Source: JAJRQY01 sp965224435 (lineage in GTDB: Bacteria > Actinomycetota > Acidimicrobiia > Acidimicrobiales > SZUA-35). From it: DNA of 64,000 nucleotides. Numbering within the stretch: the stretch's first letter is position 1; each line of letters begins with the position of its first letter. A program made the translations under genes and the position numbers. The stretch lies in assembly GCA_965224435.1 (NCBI GenBank), contig OZ245048.1:3286001-3350000 (forward strand), read 5' to 3'. Under the pieces are notes generated by a model that did not search any database, had not been told where the DNA came from, and worked only from the letters and a program-made list of their open reading frames with translations. Shown piece after piece: positions 1 through 8,669 of the stretch.

Positions 1-2
1 AG

Positions 3-101
3 TTTGCAGCGCGTCAACATGACCGGCAGAACAACAACTCCTACCAGACACTCCGGGCCAACCGCCGAGTCCACATGGAACTCGCGATCGACCTAGGCTG
101 A
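3..101 (+). CDS. OmpA-family protein, C-terminal end only (partial)
   Basis: An open frame enters from the left edge and stops at TGA 99-101, giving 32 residues that end in LRANRRVHMELAIDLG. The 'NRRV' motif followed by an alternating hydrophobic strand is the usual end of an OmpA-like peptidoglycan-binding domain, and the next gene ends in the same way (ANRRVRFELL). This is probably a paralogue of that gene arranged in tandem. Nothing else of it is visible, so its full domain make-up is unknown. Confidence 0.6.
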   Translation, partial: FAARQHDRQNNNSYQTLRANRRVHMELAIDLG

Positions 102-187
102 ATTCAACAATACCTAGCCAAGATTCCGCGACTTCTTGTCGTCCCAATGCGTCCTATGGTGGAGTCCGCAAACTGAAGGCAGCCCGC

Positions 188-1084
188 GTGAGCAATAAAG
201 TGAAGAACGAGAAACTCATTCCCGAATGGAATGTCGATGCTGACGAGCAGATCGTGCTTACAGGTGTGCTTGCCTTCATCCTGCTGAGCCTGGCTATCGG
301 AGTTGGCTTGTGGCGATCGGGTGGCGATGACCAGATCGCCCTCGACCCGGGCATTGCCGCCATCCAGGCAGGCAACACTGACGGTCAAGGTCTCGACGCC
401 GTCATTCCGGAAACTGTCAGCACATCCTCACCAACCACCGAAGTCGAGTCCGCCGCTCCCACCACCATCGCCGCCACGACCCCTCCGACCACCGAAGCAA
501 CAACAACGGCTCCCCCAACGACAGCTCTTGATCTTGAGCCCGACGTCTTGGCCTCGCTCACCACCTCAGGCGTTGCCGGACCCACAGCAATCATGGACGG
601 TTCGACAGCGACAGTTCGAGGAGTGGTTTCCTCCGAAGAGGCACGAACAGCAGCCGTGACCGCAGCTGCTGGCGTACCTGGAATCACCAACGTGATCGAT
701 GAACTGACTGTTGTCATTCCCGTCACCGACCGTCTCAACGAACTGTTCGAATTGGCACCAATCCAGTTCGCCACCAGCTCCCCTCAGATCCTCGAAGCAA
801 GTTTCCCCACCCTGGATTCTGCCGCTGAGATCTTGGCGACGGCTCCGGAAGGAACCAGTCTAGAAGTTCAGGGCTACACCGACCTGGCTGGATCAGAATC
901 GAAGAACCTGACCTTGAGCCAGCAACGAGCCGACGCTGTTGTTGCTTATCTCACCGACAAGGGCATCCCTGCCGAGCTACTTCAGGCCAAGGGATACGGG
1001 GAAACCGACCAGTTTGAGCCGGGCGACCTGGCTGAGAACTATGAAGCTAACCGTCGGGTTCGATTCGAACTTCTCGGGGGCTGA
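188..1084 (+). CDS. OmpA-family cell-envelope protein with BON-like domain
   Basis: 298 residues starting at GTG 188. One membrane segment lies near residues 22-42 (LTGVLAFILLSLAIGVGLW), followed by a Thr/Pro/Ala-rich linker (about 75-112), a BON-like region (about 115-180, with GVVSSEEARTAAVTAAAGVPGITNVIDEL) and an OmpA C-terminal domain (about 190-298, with GYTD, a long helix and NRRVRFEL). OmpA domains bind peptidoglycan non-covalently, so the protein likely spans from the membrane to the wall. It follows the tail of another OmpA-family gene by 86 bases, suggesting a duplicated pair. The linker is low complexity, as in secreted actinobacterial proteins. The precise role is not predictable. 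Confidence 0.85.
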   Translation: MSNKVKNEKLIPEWNVDADEQIVLTGVLAFILLSLAIGVGLWRSGGDDQIALDPGIAAIQAGNTDGQGLDAVIPETVSTSSPTTEVESAAPTTIAATTPPTTEATTTAPPTTALDLEPDVLASLTTSGVAGPTAIMDGSTATVRGVVSSEEARTAAVTAAAGVPGITNVIDELTVVIPVTDRLNELFELAPIQFATSSPQILEASFPTLDSAAEILATAPEGTSLEVQGYTDLAGSESKNLTLSQQRADAVVAYLTDKGIPAELLQAKGYGETDQFEPGDLAENYEANRRVRFELLGG

Positions 1085-1111
1085 GAACCAGGGCGGCCGG
1101 GACGACCCAAA

Positions 1112-1917
1112 CTAGATGGCCAGGCCGTCGAAGGGTCCACTGGCCAGCGCTCCCCCGTCGATGGTGAAACAGGTTCCGTTGGCGAATTGGCCTAGCGCGC
1201 TGACTAGGTAGAGGACCATGCCACCAACTTCGGTGATTGGCCAGCCCGGTCAGCCAGGTTGATGCGGACGGGACTATCATCCAACCCGTCGACAACCGAC
1301 TGTGCCAGTGGCGTCTCGACCAGCCCGGGGGCTACCAGGTTCACCCGGATGTGGTCATCTCTCCACTCTTTGGCCAGGGCAACAATCATTGATTGCAAGG
1401 CCCCTTTCGTCGCTCCATAAATGGCAGCCCCTGGTGATGGACGATCACCGTCAATGGATCCAATCATGACAATGGACCGATCAGGAAACGGGCTAGCAAC
1501 CATGTGGGGGTGGGCCAGCTGAGAAATCCGAAGCGGGGCCCAAACATTTAAGGCCATGTGCTGGTCAAAGTTCTTTCGTTCCAGGTCGAGAGCGCTCTGC
1601 CACCGTGCCATCCCGGCATTGTTGACCACGATGTCGAGCCCACCCATTGCCTCGACAGCTCGATCGACCACACGATCGACTTCTTCAGGGTCCAACAAGT
1701 CCGCGGCCAGTGGGACAGCATCGATGCCGAGCGCGCCCAGTTTGTCGCACGCTTCATCAAGAGCAGCAGCATTTCGAGCAACGAGTGCCACCCTGGCACC
1801 AGCCTCGCCCAGCATCTGAGCGATGCCAAATCCGATACCCGCAGATGCTCCGGTTACCAAGGCACGTCGCCCCAGCAATCCAAATCGTGTCGAGTCGTGC
1901 AGCCTCATCGGAACCAC
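1112..1917 (-). CDS. SDR-family oxidoreductase, frameshifted near the C terminus
   Basis: A short-chain dehydrogenase with a Rossmann TGASAGIG motif near residue 22, NNAG, and the catalytic YxxxK (YGATK). The uninterrupted frame stops at 1204, but the family's C terminus continues in another frame: EVGGMVLYLVSALGQFANGTCFTIDGGALASGPFDGLAI ends at a stop at 1112. Joining the two needs one extra base around 1232-1238 (for example in the AA run of GGCCAATCACC on the minus strand). The gene is therefore broken in this sequence, by true decay or a homopolymer error. It lies downstream of the extradiol dioxygenase with a 20-base gap, so it is probably co-transcribed and may act on an alcohol or diol of the same catabolic pathway. 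The substrate is unknown. Confidence 0.8.
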
Positions 1918-1937
1918 CTCATAGAAACATCCCGCCG

Positions 1938-2816
1938 CTATGCGACAACCCAGCCTGATGCTGGACGCTCAAACCAGACATGGACCTGTCCGGTGCCGAT
2001 GGAGTTTTCGTAGTCGCTATAGAGCTCACCACTAGCCACACACTCTGGGCCGCCAACCGCTGCAATCATGGCCAGATAGTGTCCGAAACGTCCTTCTGGC
2101 GCGAATTGCTTGTAACCGTCCATCTCATCAAGGATGCGACGATGGTCTCCGTCCCGCATCCATTGCAAACGGGCTTCATCGGCCACCCTGGCTTCGGCGG
2201 TATACACATGACTGGGATCGGAGGATTCATGATTGCGTAGGGTGCTCAACGAGTGGAATCGATGACTCATGCCTCCCGATCCAATGATGACGACACGGCC
2301 TTCCGATGCTTCCACGGCCCGCTTGATTCCCTCGCCCAGCAATCGGAAGTCATTGGCCTCCCCAGTTTGGGTGAGGCTGATTCCGACCCAGCGTTGACCA
2401 TCACCGAGATAGGTCCAGGTGTTGATGGTCGGGTAGTGAATCGGCAGGTGCTCGTTGTCAATGGCCGAGCACCACGAGCCGCCAACGGTCACTTCATCGG
2501 CTATGCGCTCGGCAAGTTCAGGGTTGCCTGGGAAGTCATAAGGCAGGGAACTCATCCCGCGAGGCAGCTCGTCGGAGGTATAGAAGCCGTGGCGACGACG
2601 ATGGGATGCAACAACAAACTCGACAGTGGTAGCCCAGTGGCTGTCCAGGATGATGACCGTGTCCGGCTTCAAGCGATCGAAGACTTCCTCTTTCAGCCGA
2701 GCAAACCCAGGAACAAGGCTGATCTCCTTGCCATCGTTGAGTTCGAAGCGAATGTCCTGATCCAACATGATGGTTGGAACGTGAGAGAACAATCCAACGC
2801 CGACGACTTCACCCAT
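1938..2816 (-). CDS. hpaD: Class III extradiol dioxygenase, homoprotocatechuate 2,3-dioxygenase-like
   Basis: 292 residues of the LigB superfamily, which cleaves catecholic rings next to the diol using non-haem Fe(II) and O2. Several blocks match my recollection of enterobacterial HpaD (3,4-dihydroxyphenylacetate 2,3-dioxygenase): an early HVP motif, LDSHW, YTSDELPRG, GNPELAERIADE, SGGMSHRF and a C-terminal GTGQV. The His of HVP and the SHRF region correspond to metal and active-site segments of the family. The gene is divergent from the P450 gene, and two copies of a palindrome sit in the promoter region between them. HpaE-like and HpaG-like genes nearby support an aromatic meta-cleavage pathway, but the true substrate could be another substituted catechol. 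Confidence 0.82.
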   Translation of the reverse strand: MGEVVGVGLFSHVPTIMLDQDIRFELNDGKEISLVPGFARLKEEVFDRLKPDTVIILDSHWATTVEFVVASHRRRHGFYTSDELPRGMSSLPYDFPGNPELAERIADEVTVGGSWCSAIDNEHLPIHYPTINTWTYLGDGQRWVGISLTQTGEANDFRLLGEGIKRAVEASEGRVVIIGSGGMSHRFHSLSTLRNHESSDPSHVYTAEARVADEARLQWMRDGDHRRILDEMDGYKQFAPEGRFGHYLAMIAAVGGPECVASGELYSDYENSIGTGQVHVWFERPASGWVVA

Positions 2817-2891
2817 TGTTCGTAGCCAGTGTTTTCGTCTGTGTCTCAGTCAACGTCTTAAGCACTCGAGTCTGCACAATCAGTTCCCTTC

Positions 2892-2905
2892 GTTTGGAGC
2901 CAAAC
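2892..2905. promoter_or_regulatory. Operator-like palindrome, copy 1
   Basis: GTTTGGAGCCAAAC, a 14-base inverted repeat with one central mismatch, preceded by C and followed by TAT. It lies between the divergent hpaD-like and P450 genes, 68 bases from a perfect second copy. The placement fits a dimeric repressor site. The MarR regulator encoded at 7.1-7.6 kb is a candidate binder, which is inference only. Confidence 0.6.
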
Positions 2906-2959
2906 TATCGGAGTATCGTGAGCAACGACACAGATCAACCCATCCAGACTCGACACATC

Positions 2960-2973
2960 GTTTGGATCCAAAC
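2960..2973. promoter_or_regulatory. Operator-like palindrome, copy 2 (perfect)
   Basis: GTTTGGATCCAAAC is a perfect 14-base palindrome. It is flanked by ATC on the left and TAT on the right, flanks largely shared with the other copies. It sits about 60 bases before the likely P450 start and about 145 bases before the hpaD-like start, so it could control both divergent genes. Confidence 0.65.
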
Positions 2974-3033
2974 TATTATCAAGGCCGGGGTGCACGTGCG
3001 CTCTTTGCCCGCAGCAAAAAGGAAAACAACACC

Positions 3034-4302
3034 GTGAGCTTGATTGATCCTGATTTCGTGATGGGCGACGACCACGCTGACCTCACGTCGCATGACACCT
3101 ACACCAAGGGTGTACCCCACGCTACCTTCGCCCGGCTTCGCAAAGAAGAGCCCGTGTCATGGGTTGAGGAGGAAGAGGGAAGCGGTTTCTGGGCAATCAC
3201 TAAATACCGCGACATCATCGATGCCAGCCGCGACTACGAGACCTTCTCCAGCCGCATGGGCATTCGCCTCGAAGAGATGACCCCGGAAGAGACCGCAGCC
3301 CGCGGCACCATGATGGAAACTGATCCTCCTGATCACACCAGGCTGCGCCGTCTGGTCTCCAAGGGATTCACCCGCCGCAAGGTCGAGTCCTACGAAGAAC
3401 AGATCCGAGAGCTTGCTGCCGAAGTGGTCGAAGCCGCAGTGGCAAAGGGCGAGTTCGATTTCGTCACTGATGTCGCCACCCAATTGCCGATGAAAATGCT
3501 GGGCAAATTGATGGGCACGCCAGACGAGGACGGTGACCATCTGGTCGAACTTGGCGACTCGTTGCTCGGCAACACCGACCCCGAATTCACCGACTTCGTC
3601 GTTGATCAGATGGACACCGATGAATACCGGATGGTGCCGTTCCGATCCCCTGCCGCCATCGAGGTGTTCGAATACGCCCGTTCACAGGCTGCCGCCCGAC
3701 GAGAGCATCCCACCGAAGACATCATCACCCAGCTACTGGCCGACACCACCGACGGCGACCCACTCACCGAACTGGAGTTCAACAACTTCTTCACCCTCTT
3801 GGTGGCTGCAGCTAACGACACCACTCGCTACACCATGACCGGCGGCATCCACGCACTGATCTCTCGACCCGACATGATCGCCCAACTCAAGGCCGCACCC
3901 GATGACGATGAGCGCTGGATCAGCGCAGTTGATGAGATCCTTCGCTGGACCACGGTCACCACCCACTTCCGACGCACCGCCTCGGTCGATGTCGAAATGC
4001 AGGGAAAGCAGATCAAGGCTGGAGACAAGGTCCTGTTGTACTTCGTGTCTGGCGACTTCGACGAGGACCAGTTCGAGAATCCCTACCATTTTGATATTCA
4101 TCGAGTTTCCAACGACCACATGGCCTTTGGCCGAGGTGGCCCTCACCTGTGTTTGGGGGCATGGCTGGCTCGCATGGAAGTTCGAGTCACCCTCCAAGAA
4201 CTGTTCAAGCGCATTGATGGAATTGAGCAGGTCGGTGAAGTGAGCAGACTTCGCTCAAACTTCATAGCCGGAATCAAGCACCTCCCCGTCGCCGTCAGCT
4301 AG
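3034..4302 (+). CDS. Cytochrome P450
   Basis: About 422 residues from GTG 3034. I prefer this start over upstream in-frame starts because AAAAAGGAAAA lies just before it and the earlier codons overlap the operator. Hallmarks are the I-helix AANDTTR, the K-helix ExxR (DEILR) and the haem loop FGRGGPHLCLG with the axial Cys. TDPPDHTRLRRLV is also typical. The overall pattern resembles actinobacterial CYP125/CYP142-type enzymes that hydroxylate steroid or terpenoid side chains, although this assignment is from memory of the family. It needs an external ferredoxin and reductase, neither of which is adjacent. It is divergent from the dioxygenase and probably co-regulated with it. Confidence 0.9.
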   Translation: MSLIDPDFVMGDDHADLTSHDTYTKGVPHATFARLRKEEPVSWVEEEEGSGFWAITKYRDIIDASRDYETFSSRMGIRLEEMTPEETAARGTMMETDPPDHTRLRRLVSKGFTRRKVESYEEQIRELAAEVVEAAVAKGEFDFVTDVATQLPMKMLGKLMGTPDEDGDHLVELGDSLLGNTDPEFTDFVVDQMDTDEYRMVPFRSPAAIEVFEYARSQAAARREHPTEDIITQLLADTTDGDPLTELEFNNFFTLLVAAANDTTRYTMTGGIHALISRPDMIAQLKAAPDDDERWISAVDEILRWTTVTTHFRRTASVDVEMQGKQIKAGDKVLLYFVSGDFDEDQFENPYHFDIHRVSNDHMAFGRGGPHLCLGAWLARMEVRVTLQELFKRIDGIEQVGEVSRLRSNFIAGIKHLPVAVS

Positions 4303-4392
4303 GGGTTCACACTCCCCATCCACGGGCGAGAGCCCAAACGTCGGCAGTCACTGTTCCTCTTCGTCCTCACCTCCAATCGGAGCAAATGAATC

Positions 4393-5868
4393 ATGTCCAG
4401 CTTCAACCTCAACGATCCGCGTCGAGTCGACGTCGAAGGCGTCAGCGTCTCACCTGACCACTACATCGGTGGCAAGCGTGTTCCGTCGGCCAGCACTTTT
4501 GAGTCTCGGTCTCCGTCGGATTGGGACCGGATCTTGGCCAATGTGGCCCGCGGGGATGCCTCAACCGCCGATATTGCCGTCGGCGCCGCGGTCGAAGGCT
4601 TCAAGGTCTGGGGATCGATGACTCCGACGGAGCGGGGCGAAATCATGCACCGCATGGCCGATCTGATCGAAGCCAACAATGATGAGATCGCCATGGTGGA
4701 AACCATGGACATGGCCTTCCTCTATGAGTCAATGCGACTGAGACTAGTTGCCCGCGGCGCCACGAACTTTCGGCTCTACGCCGACCTGGCCATCGAGCAT
4801 CAGGAACGAACCTGGGACGGACGAGGCGGAGCCCATGTCGTGCAGTCCATGCCAGCCGGACCCGCCGTCATCATCACCCCGTGGAACGCACCGTTCATGC
4901 TTTCTACTTGGAAGGTCACTCCCGCCCTGGCCGCGGGCAACTCGGTCATTCTGAAACCGGCCGAATGGTCACCCTTGTCGGCCTCCCTTCTCGCCGACCT
5001 GGCCGATGAGGCTGGTTTCCCAGCCGGCTCTTTCAACGTGGTGCAAGGAATTGGCGAAGAGGTCGGAGCGGCCCTGGTTTCTGATCGCCGCGTTCGCCGC
5101 ATCAGCTTCACCGGCTCGCCACCAACGGCCCGCCACATTGGCAAGGCGGCAGCAGAAAACATCGTTCCTTTCACAGCCGAACTCGGCGGCAAGGGCCCAC
5201 TCATCATCTTCGCCGATTGTGATCTTGATGCCGCTGCCAGCATGGCCTCAGGACAGTTCGATGACTCAGGACAGGTTTGCCTGGCGGGAACGAGACTGTT
5301 GGTAGAAGCTTCAATCAAGGATGAGTTCTTGGCAAAGTTCAATGAGCTAGCCGACCAGCATGTCATGGGTGATCCTCGTGACGGTGCAACCACCATGGCC
5401 CCCATGGTTCATCCTGACCATGTAGACAATGTCGAGGGATTCGTCGAGCGAGCCAAGGCCAATGGCGACTGTATTGTTCGCGGCGGAAGCCGCCCAAGCC
5501 GGTTGAACTACGAGCCGACCTTGATCGAGCCCAAGTCCAACGACAGCGAGGTTGTGCAGTCCGAAATCTTTGGTCCTGTCCTCACCTTCCAGACCTTCGA
5601 ATCTGACGATGAGGCGATTGAGTTAGCCAACAGCACCGAATACGGGCTCTCTTCACTGATCTTTACTAGCTCAAGCGAACGGGCGGTCCGGGTGGGTCGA
5701 TCAGTGCGGGCTGGCATTGTTTGGGTCAACACCTTCCTGATTCGAGATCTGACGGCTCCCTTTGGAGGCATTGGCATCTCGGGAATCGGCCGCGAGGGTG
5801 GAGCCCATGCACTGGAGTTTCATTCTGATCTGAAAACACTGATCATCAAGGACGGGACAACCCACTAG
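4393..5868 (+). CDS. NAD(P)-dependent aldehyde dehydrogenase, HpaE-like
   Basis: 491 residues, a full-length ALDH superfamily member. The general base Glu is in ELGGKGP (E263) and the catalytic Cys is in GQVCLAG (C296). The cofactor segments PWNAPFMLSTWKV and SFTGSPPTARHIG are present. The segment ITPWNAPFM.TWKVTPALAAGN is close to the 5-carboxymethyl-2-hydroxymuconate semialdehyde dehydrogenase (HpaE) family, which oxidises the ring-cleavage product made by HpaD. It follows the P450 by 90 bases on the same strand. The specific substrate is inferred from context; other semialdehydes or terpenoid aldehydes are possible. Confidence 0.88.
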   Translation: MSSFNLNDPRRVDVEGVSVSPDHYIGGKRVPSASTFESRSPSDWDRILANVARGDASTADIAVGAAVEGFKVWGSMTPTERGEIMHRMADLIEANNDEIAMVETMDMAFLYESMRLRLVARGATNFRLYADLAIEHQERTWDGRGGAHVVQSMPAGPAVIITPWNAPFMLSTWKVTPALAAGNSVILKPAEWSPLSASLLADLADEAGFPAGSFNVVQGIGEEVGAALVSDRRVRRISFTGSPPTARHIGKAAAENIVPFTAELGGKGPLIIFADCDLDAAASMASGQFDDSGQVCLAGTRLLVEASIKDEFLAKFNELADQHVMGDPRDGATTMAPMVHPDHVDNVEGFVERAKANGDCIVRGGSRPSRLNYEPTLIEPKSNDSEVVQSEIFGPVLTFQTFESDDEAIELANSTEYGLSSLIFTSSSERAVRVGRSVRAGIVWVNTFLIRDLTAPFGGIGISGIGREGGAHALEFHSDLKTLIIKDGTTH

Positions 5869-5952
5869 CAGACTGCCTTCTCGCGGTCAGGATTCGGTCA
5901 ATACTGACCAGGTCCTGCCGATAGATCCTGGACCTAGGAGTCCAGGACATCG

Positions 5953-7020
5953 ATGGCAACGAACAAATCGACTACCAAAGAGACAAGAACCCCAAGCAGC
6001 GGCAGCACTGGTCAACGGAATTCCGGCAAGCAACGCTCGACTCTTGAGTCAAAGCTAGATCCGAAGATGGCTGGCTCGCTGGAGGAGGCAACGACTCTAG
6101 TCCCCGATTCGGATGAGACAGAACGGCACCCGCTCTATCAGCTTCGCCTGATGATCGTCGCTTGCTGCTTCATCATCTATTCATACGCCCTAGGTGGCGT
6201 AATTTTCGAGCGGACCCAGCTCATTCTCTGGCTCTTGATCACCCTTACCGTCGCCAACGTCGGCAAATCAAAGGATGCAAGACTGTCCGTGCTCCGAGAC
6301 TGGGCTCCTATCTTCCCGGTCGTGTTTGCCTACGACTTTTCCCGAGGGGCTGCCGACACCCTCGGTTTCCCCACCCAATGGAACCTGCCAGCCGATTTCG
6401 ACCGAACAGTCTTCGGTGAGATCCCAACCGTCACCCTTCAACGCTGGCTAAACATCGGTGATCAGCCCCAGTGGTGGGAATCAATCTCGAGCCTGGTCTA
6501 CGTGACCCACTTCTTCGTGCCCTACGTCCTTCTTGCTGTCCTCTGGTACCGAAACCGAGACGTATGGAGCCGCTACTTCCGAGCGTTCGTAATCTTGAGT
6601 TTCGCTGGAATCGTTACCTACATTGTTCTGCCAACCGCTCCACCATGGCTGGCTGCGGAGGAAGGACTGATCGGCGCGGTCACCCGCTCCACCAACAACG
6701 GCTGGGAGTACATGGGGTTCTCGGTGGCCTCGAAGGTTCTTCACACTGGCCAGGCCTTAGTTAACGACGTTGCCGCGCTCCCTAGCCTGCACGCGGCCTT
6801 TTCCGCGCTGCCAGCATTCGCACTCTGGTCTCGATCAAAGCGACCCATTCAAGTCGTACTCATCACCTATCCGTTGGCTATGGCCTTCTCAATTGTTTCT
6901 TCAGGCGAACACTATGTCTTCGATGTTCTTGTCGGCTTCTGCTACGCCGGACTATCAGTGGCAGCAGCCAACCGCCTGGTTGATCGAAAGAATCGACGCG
7001 AAGTCGCCCTCATCGGCTAG
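5953..7020 (+). CDS. PAP2-family membrane phosphatase / phosphotransferase
   Basis: 355 residues. A charged, Ser/Thr-rich cytosolic N terminus of about 55 residues is followed by roughly six membrane segments. The phosphatase motifs PSLHAAF and SGEHYVFD carry the catalytic His residues and Asp of the PAP2 superfamily. The architecture resembles the inositol-phosphoceramide-synthase-like PAP2_3 group, whose members act on phospholipid or isoprenoid head groups. The gene follows the aldehyde dehydrogenase on the same strand by 84 bases, so it may be transcribed with it, but it has no evident role in aromatic catabolism. Confidence 0.82.
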   Translation: MATNKSTTKETRTPSSGSTGQRNSGKQRSTLESKLDPKMAGSLEEATTLVPDSDETERHPLYQLRLMIVACCFIIYSYALGGVIFERTQLILWLLITLTVANVGKSKDARLSVLRDWAPIFPVVFAYDFSRGAADTLGFPTQWNLPADFDRTVFGEIPTVTLQRWLNIGDQPQWWESISSLVYVTHFFVPYVLLAVLWYRNRDVWSRYFRAFVILSFAGIVTYIVLPTAPPWLAAEEGLIGAVTRSTNNGWEYMGFSVASKVLHTGQALVNDVAALPSLHAAFSALPAFALWSRSKRPIQVVLITYPLAMAFSIVSSGEHYVFDVLVGFCYAGLSVAAANRLVDRKNRREVALIG

Positions 7021-7083
7021 CCACTATCTGACTCGACGGTCCGCCGAGCTATCCGGCTAGGGTCTGGCTTTCGCGTGAGACCC

Positions 7084-7602
7084 CTAGTCCAACATTTCCA
7101 GCGTGCGCAAGACCGTGCGCAAGCTCTTTGCCAGGGTTCGCTTTTCCTCCTCGCTCAGGCCATCGGCGACTCGAGCTTCCTCCGCGTTGAATCGGGGGTA
7201 TAGGTCGGCAATAACATCGTCCCCCAACTCCGTCGATTTCACCAGAACCAGCCTCTTGTCAGTCGGGTGCGGCGATCGCTTGACATAGCCACGACGCTCC
7301 AACGTCGTCATCACCCCGGTCAAGGTCCCCTTGCTGATCCCGGCCTCAACCGCAAGATGCCTGGCCTCTTGTTCTCCCCAAACCCACAACACCCAAAGCA
7401 CGGTGAAGGCGGTGAAGGAGAGGTCCTGCTCAGCCAAGACAGTTCGTTCCAGGTGGTATCGAGCCTTATTGGCAGCACGAAAGATATTGGAAACTGCAGC
7501 GAGCGATGTCAGGTCAACATCAAGGTCACCAACGCGTTCTTGAACGTCGCGCTCGGCACGAATCAGGTCTGTTTTGTCGCTACTGGCAAATCCACCGTTC
7601 AT
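7084..7602 (-). CDS. MarR-family transcriptional regulator
   Basis: 172 residues with a winged helix-turn-helix in the centre (LAVEAGISKGTLTGVMTTLERRGYVKR) and a wing of the form PTDKRLVLV, as usual in MarR proteins. They bind palindromic operators as dimers and are often released by phenolic ligands; HpaR is the MarR regulator of 4-hydroxyphenylacetate degradation. Its place between HpaE-like and HpaG-like genes makes it the best local candidate to bind the repeated GTTTGGANCCAAAC palindrome. I see no copy of that palindrome immediately upstream of the gene itself. Confidence 0.88.
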   Translation of the reverse strand: MNGGFASSDKTDLIRAERDVQERVGDLDVDLTSLAAVSNIFRAANKARYHLERTVLAEQDLSFTAFTVLWVLWVWGEQEARHLAVEAGISKGTLTGVMTTLERRGYVKRSPHPTDKRLVLVKSTELGDDVIADLYPRFNAEEARVADGLSEEEKRTLAKSLRTVLRTLEMLD

Positions 7603-7681
7603 CGGTCGTCAATTCTAGGCGAAGATCGGTCGAACTGGGCCAGAACGCGCTGTTCACACTCTGATCCAACGAGGCTTAGGT

Positions 7682-8491
7682 TTAGATCGCAGGCGGCAGA
7701 TTGCGTTCCAGCGTTGTACCACCATTCCAAGAGACTCCGACCTCTCGGTAGTACCCGGCGATCAGTTCCTGAGGTTGCAGTCGCTCCAGCTCCTCGGTCG
7801 GCGACTCGAACAGCGAAAGGTCGAAGTCGCCAACAAAGGTTCGGCCGATCTCCGCGTCGTAGCCCCCCATGGTGACCAGTTCATCCAGGCTGTCACTACC
7901 GTCGGTTTCGATCGCCGGCATCCAACGATTGTGGATCATCGGTAGTGCGTTCACGAACCCCGCATGGTCAGATTCGTCGGTGATAGTGAAGGTAGCTTCG
8001 GCCAGACGGCGGTCATAGGCAGCAAGTGTTGCCCCAAATTTGCCTCCGACTTCCAGCCGGGGACCAGCCTTACCAACTGTGACTGGCCGAGTCATGAAGC
8101 ATGAGCCCATCTTCTTCGGATAGCCCTGATGATTGCCGCGTCCCATGGCGTAGTCACGATCGACCCAAATATTGACACAGCGCGAATAGTGTTCGCCCTT
8201 GTACTTGCAGCGAACAACCATGAACACTTCCATGTACTGAGATCGCACCGGATCCAGTAGTTCTTCGAAGGAATCTGAACAGCTCTGCCAGTCAGCCCAG
8301 ATCATGGCGATGGCTCCTGGGTCATCGTCGGCCAGCTCCAGTGGATCGGGCAGAAGCTCGGCGACGGCGGCCGGGTCCGTCCGGTATTCCAAGGTCATGA
8401 GAGCACCCGAGTAGTGCCAGGGCGGATTGGGAACCAGCGATGACCGTCCGGTAGCTGAACGGGGAAACATGAATCCGTGAACTTCTGCCAT
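7682..8491 (-). CDS. Acetoacetate decarboxylase-family protein
   Basis: 269 residues. The segment QGYPKKMGSCF matches the Lys-Lys pair of acetoacetate decarboxylase, where the first Lys forms the Schiff base. Other ADC-family traits are the early HYSGALMTLEYRTDPAAVAELLPDPLE and MVVRCKYKGEHYSRCVNIWVDRDYAMGRG. Many ADC-like proteins in catabolic clusters act on larger beta-keto acids or as hydratases and aldolases. It is divergent from the FAH-family gene, with a palindrome copy between them. A part in the same pathway is likely but its reaction is unknown. Confidence 0.8.
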   Translation of the reverse strand: MAEVHGFMFPRSATGRSSLVPNPPWHYSGALMTLEYRTDPAAVAELLPDPLELADDDPGAIAMIWADWQSCSDSFEELLDPVRSQYMEVFMVVRCKYKGEHYSRCVNIWVDRDYAMGRGNHQGYPKKMGSCFMTRPVTVGKAGPRLEVGGKFGATLAAYDRRLAEATFTITDESDHAGFVNALPMIHNRWMPAIETDGSDSLDELVTMGGYDAEIGRTFVGDFDLSLFESPTEELERLQPQELIAGYYREVGVSWNGGTTLERNLPPAI

Positions 8492-8626
8492 GTCGTTGCT
8501 CCGTTTTCAATTGCGATTGGTAAGGCGATCGGGGAATGCGAACTCAGGTTCAACCGGCGAACCTGCATCTATTGGGCAAAGCTCATCACCCGGTAGGGGT
8601 GGAAGTTGGCCCCTTGTGACAATATC

Positions 8627-8640
8627 GTTTGGAAGCGAAC
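8627..8640. promoter_or_regulatory. Operator-like palindrome, copy 3 (degenerate)
   Basis: GTTTGGAAGCGAAC matches the perfect copy at 2960 in 11 of 14 positions and keeps the left flank ATC and an AAT right flank. It lies 30 bases before the FAH-family start and between that gene and the divergent ADC-like gene, the same kind of position as copies 1 and 2. Confidence 0.5.
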
Positions 8641-8669
8641 AATTGCCAGAACGATCCGGAGACTTTTTG

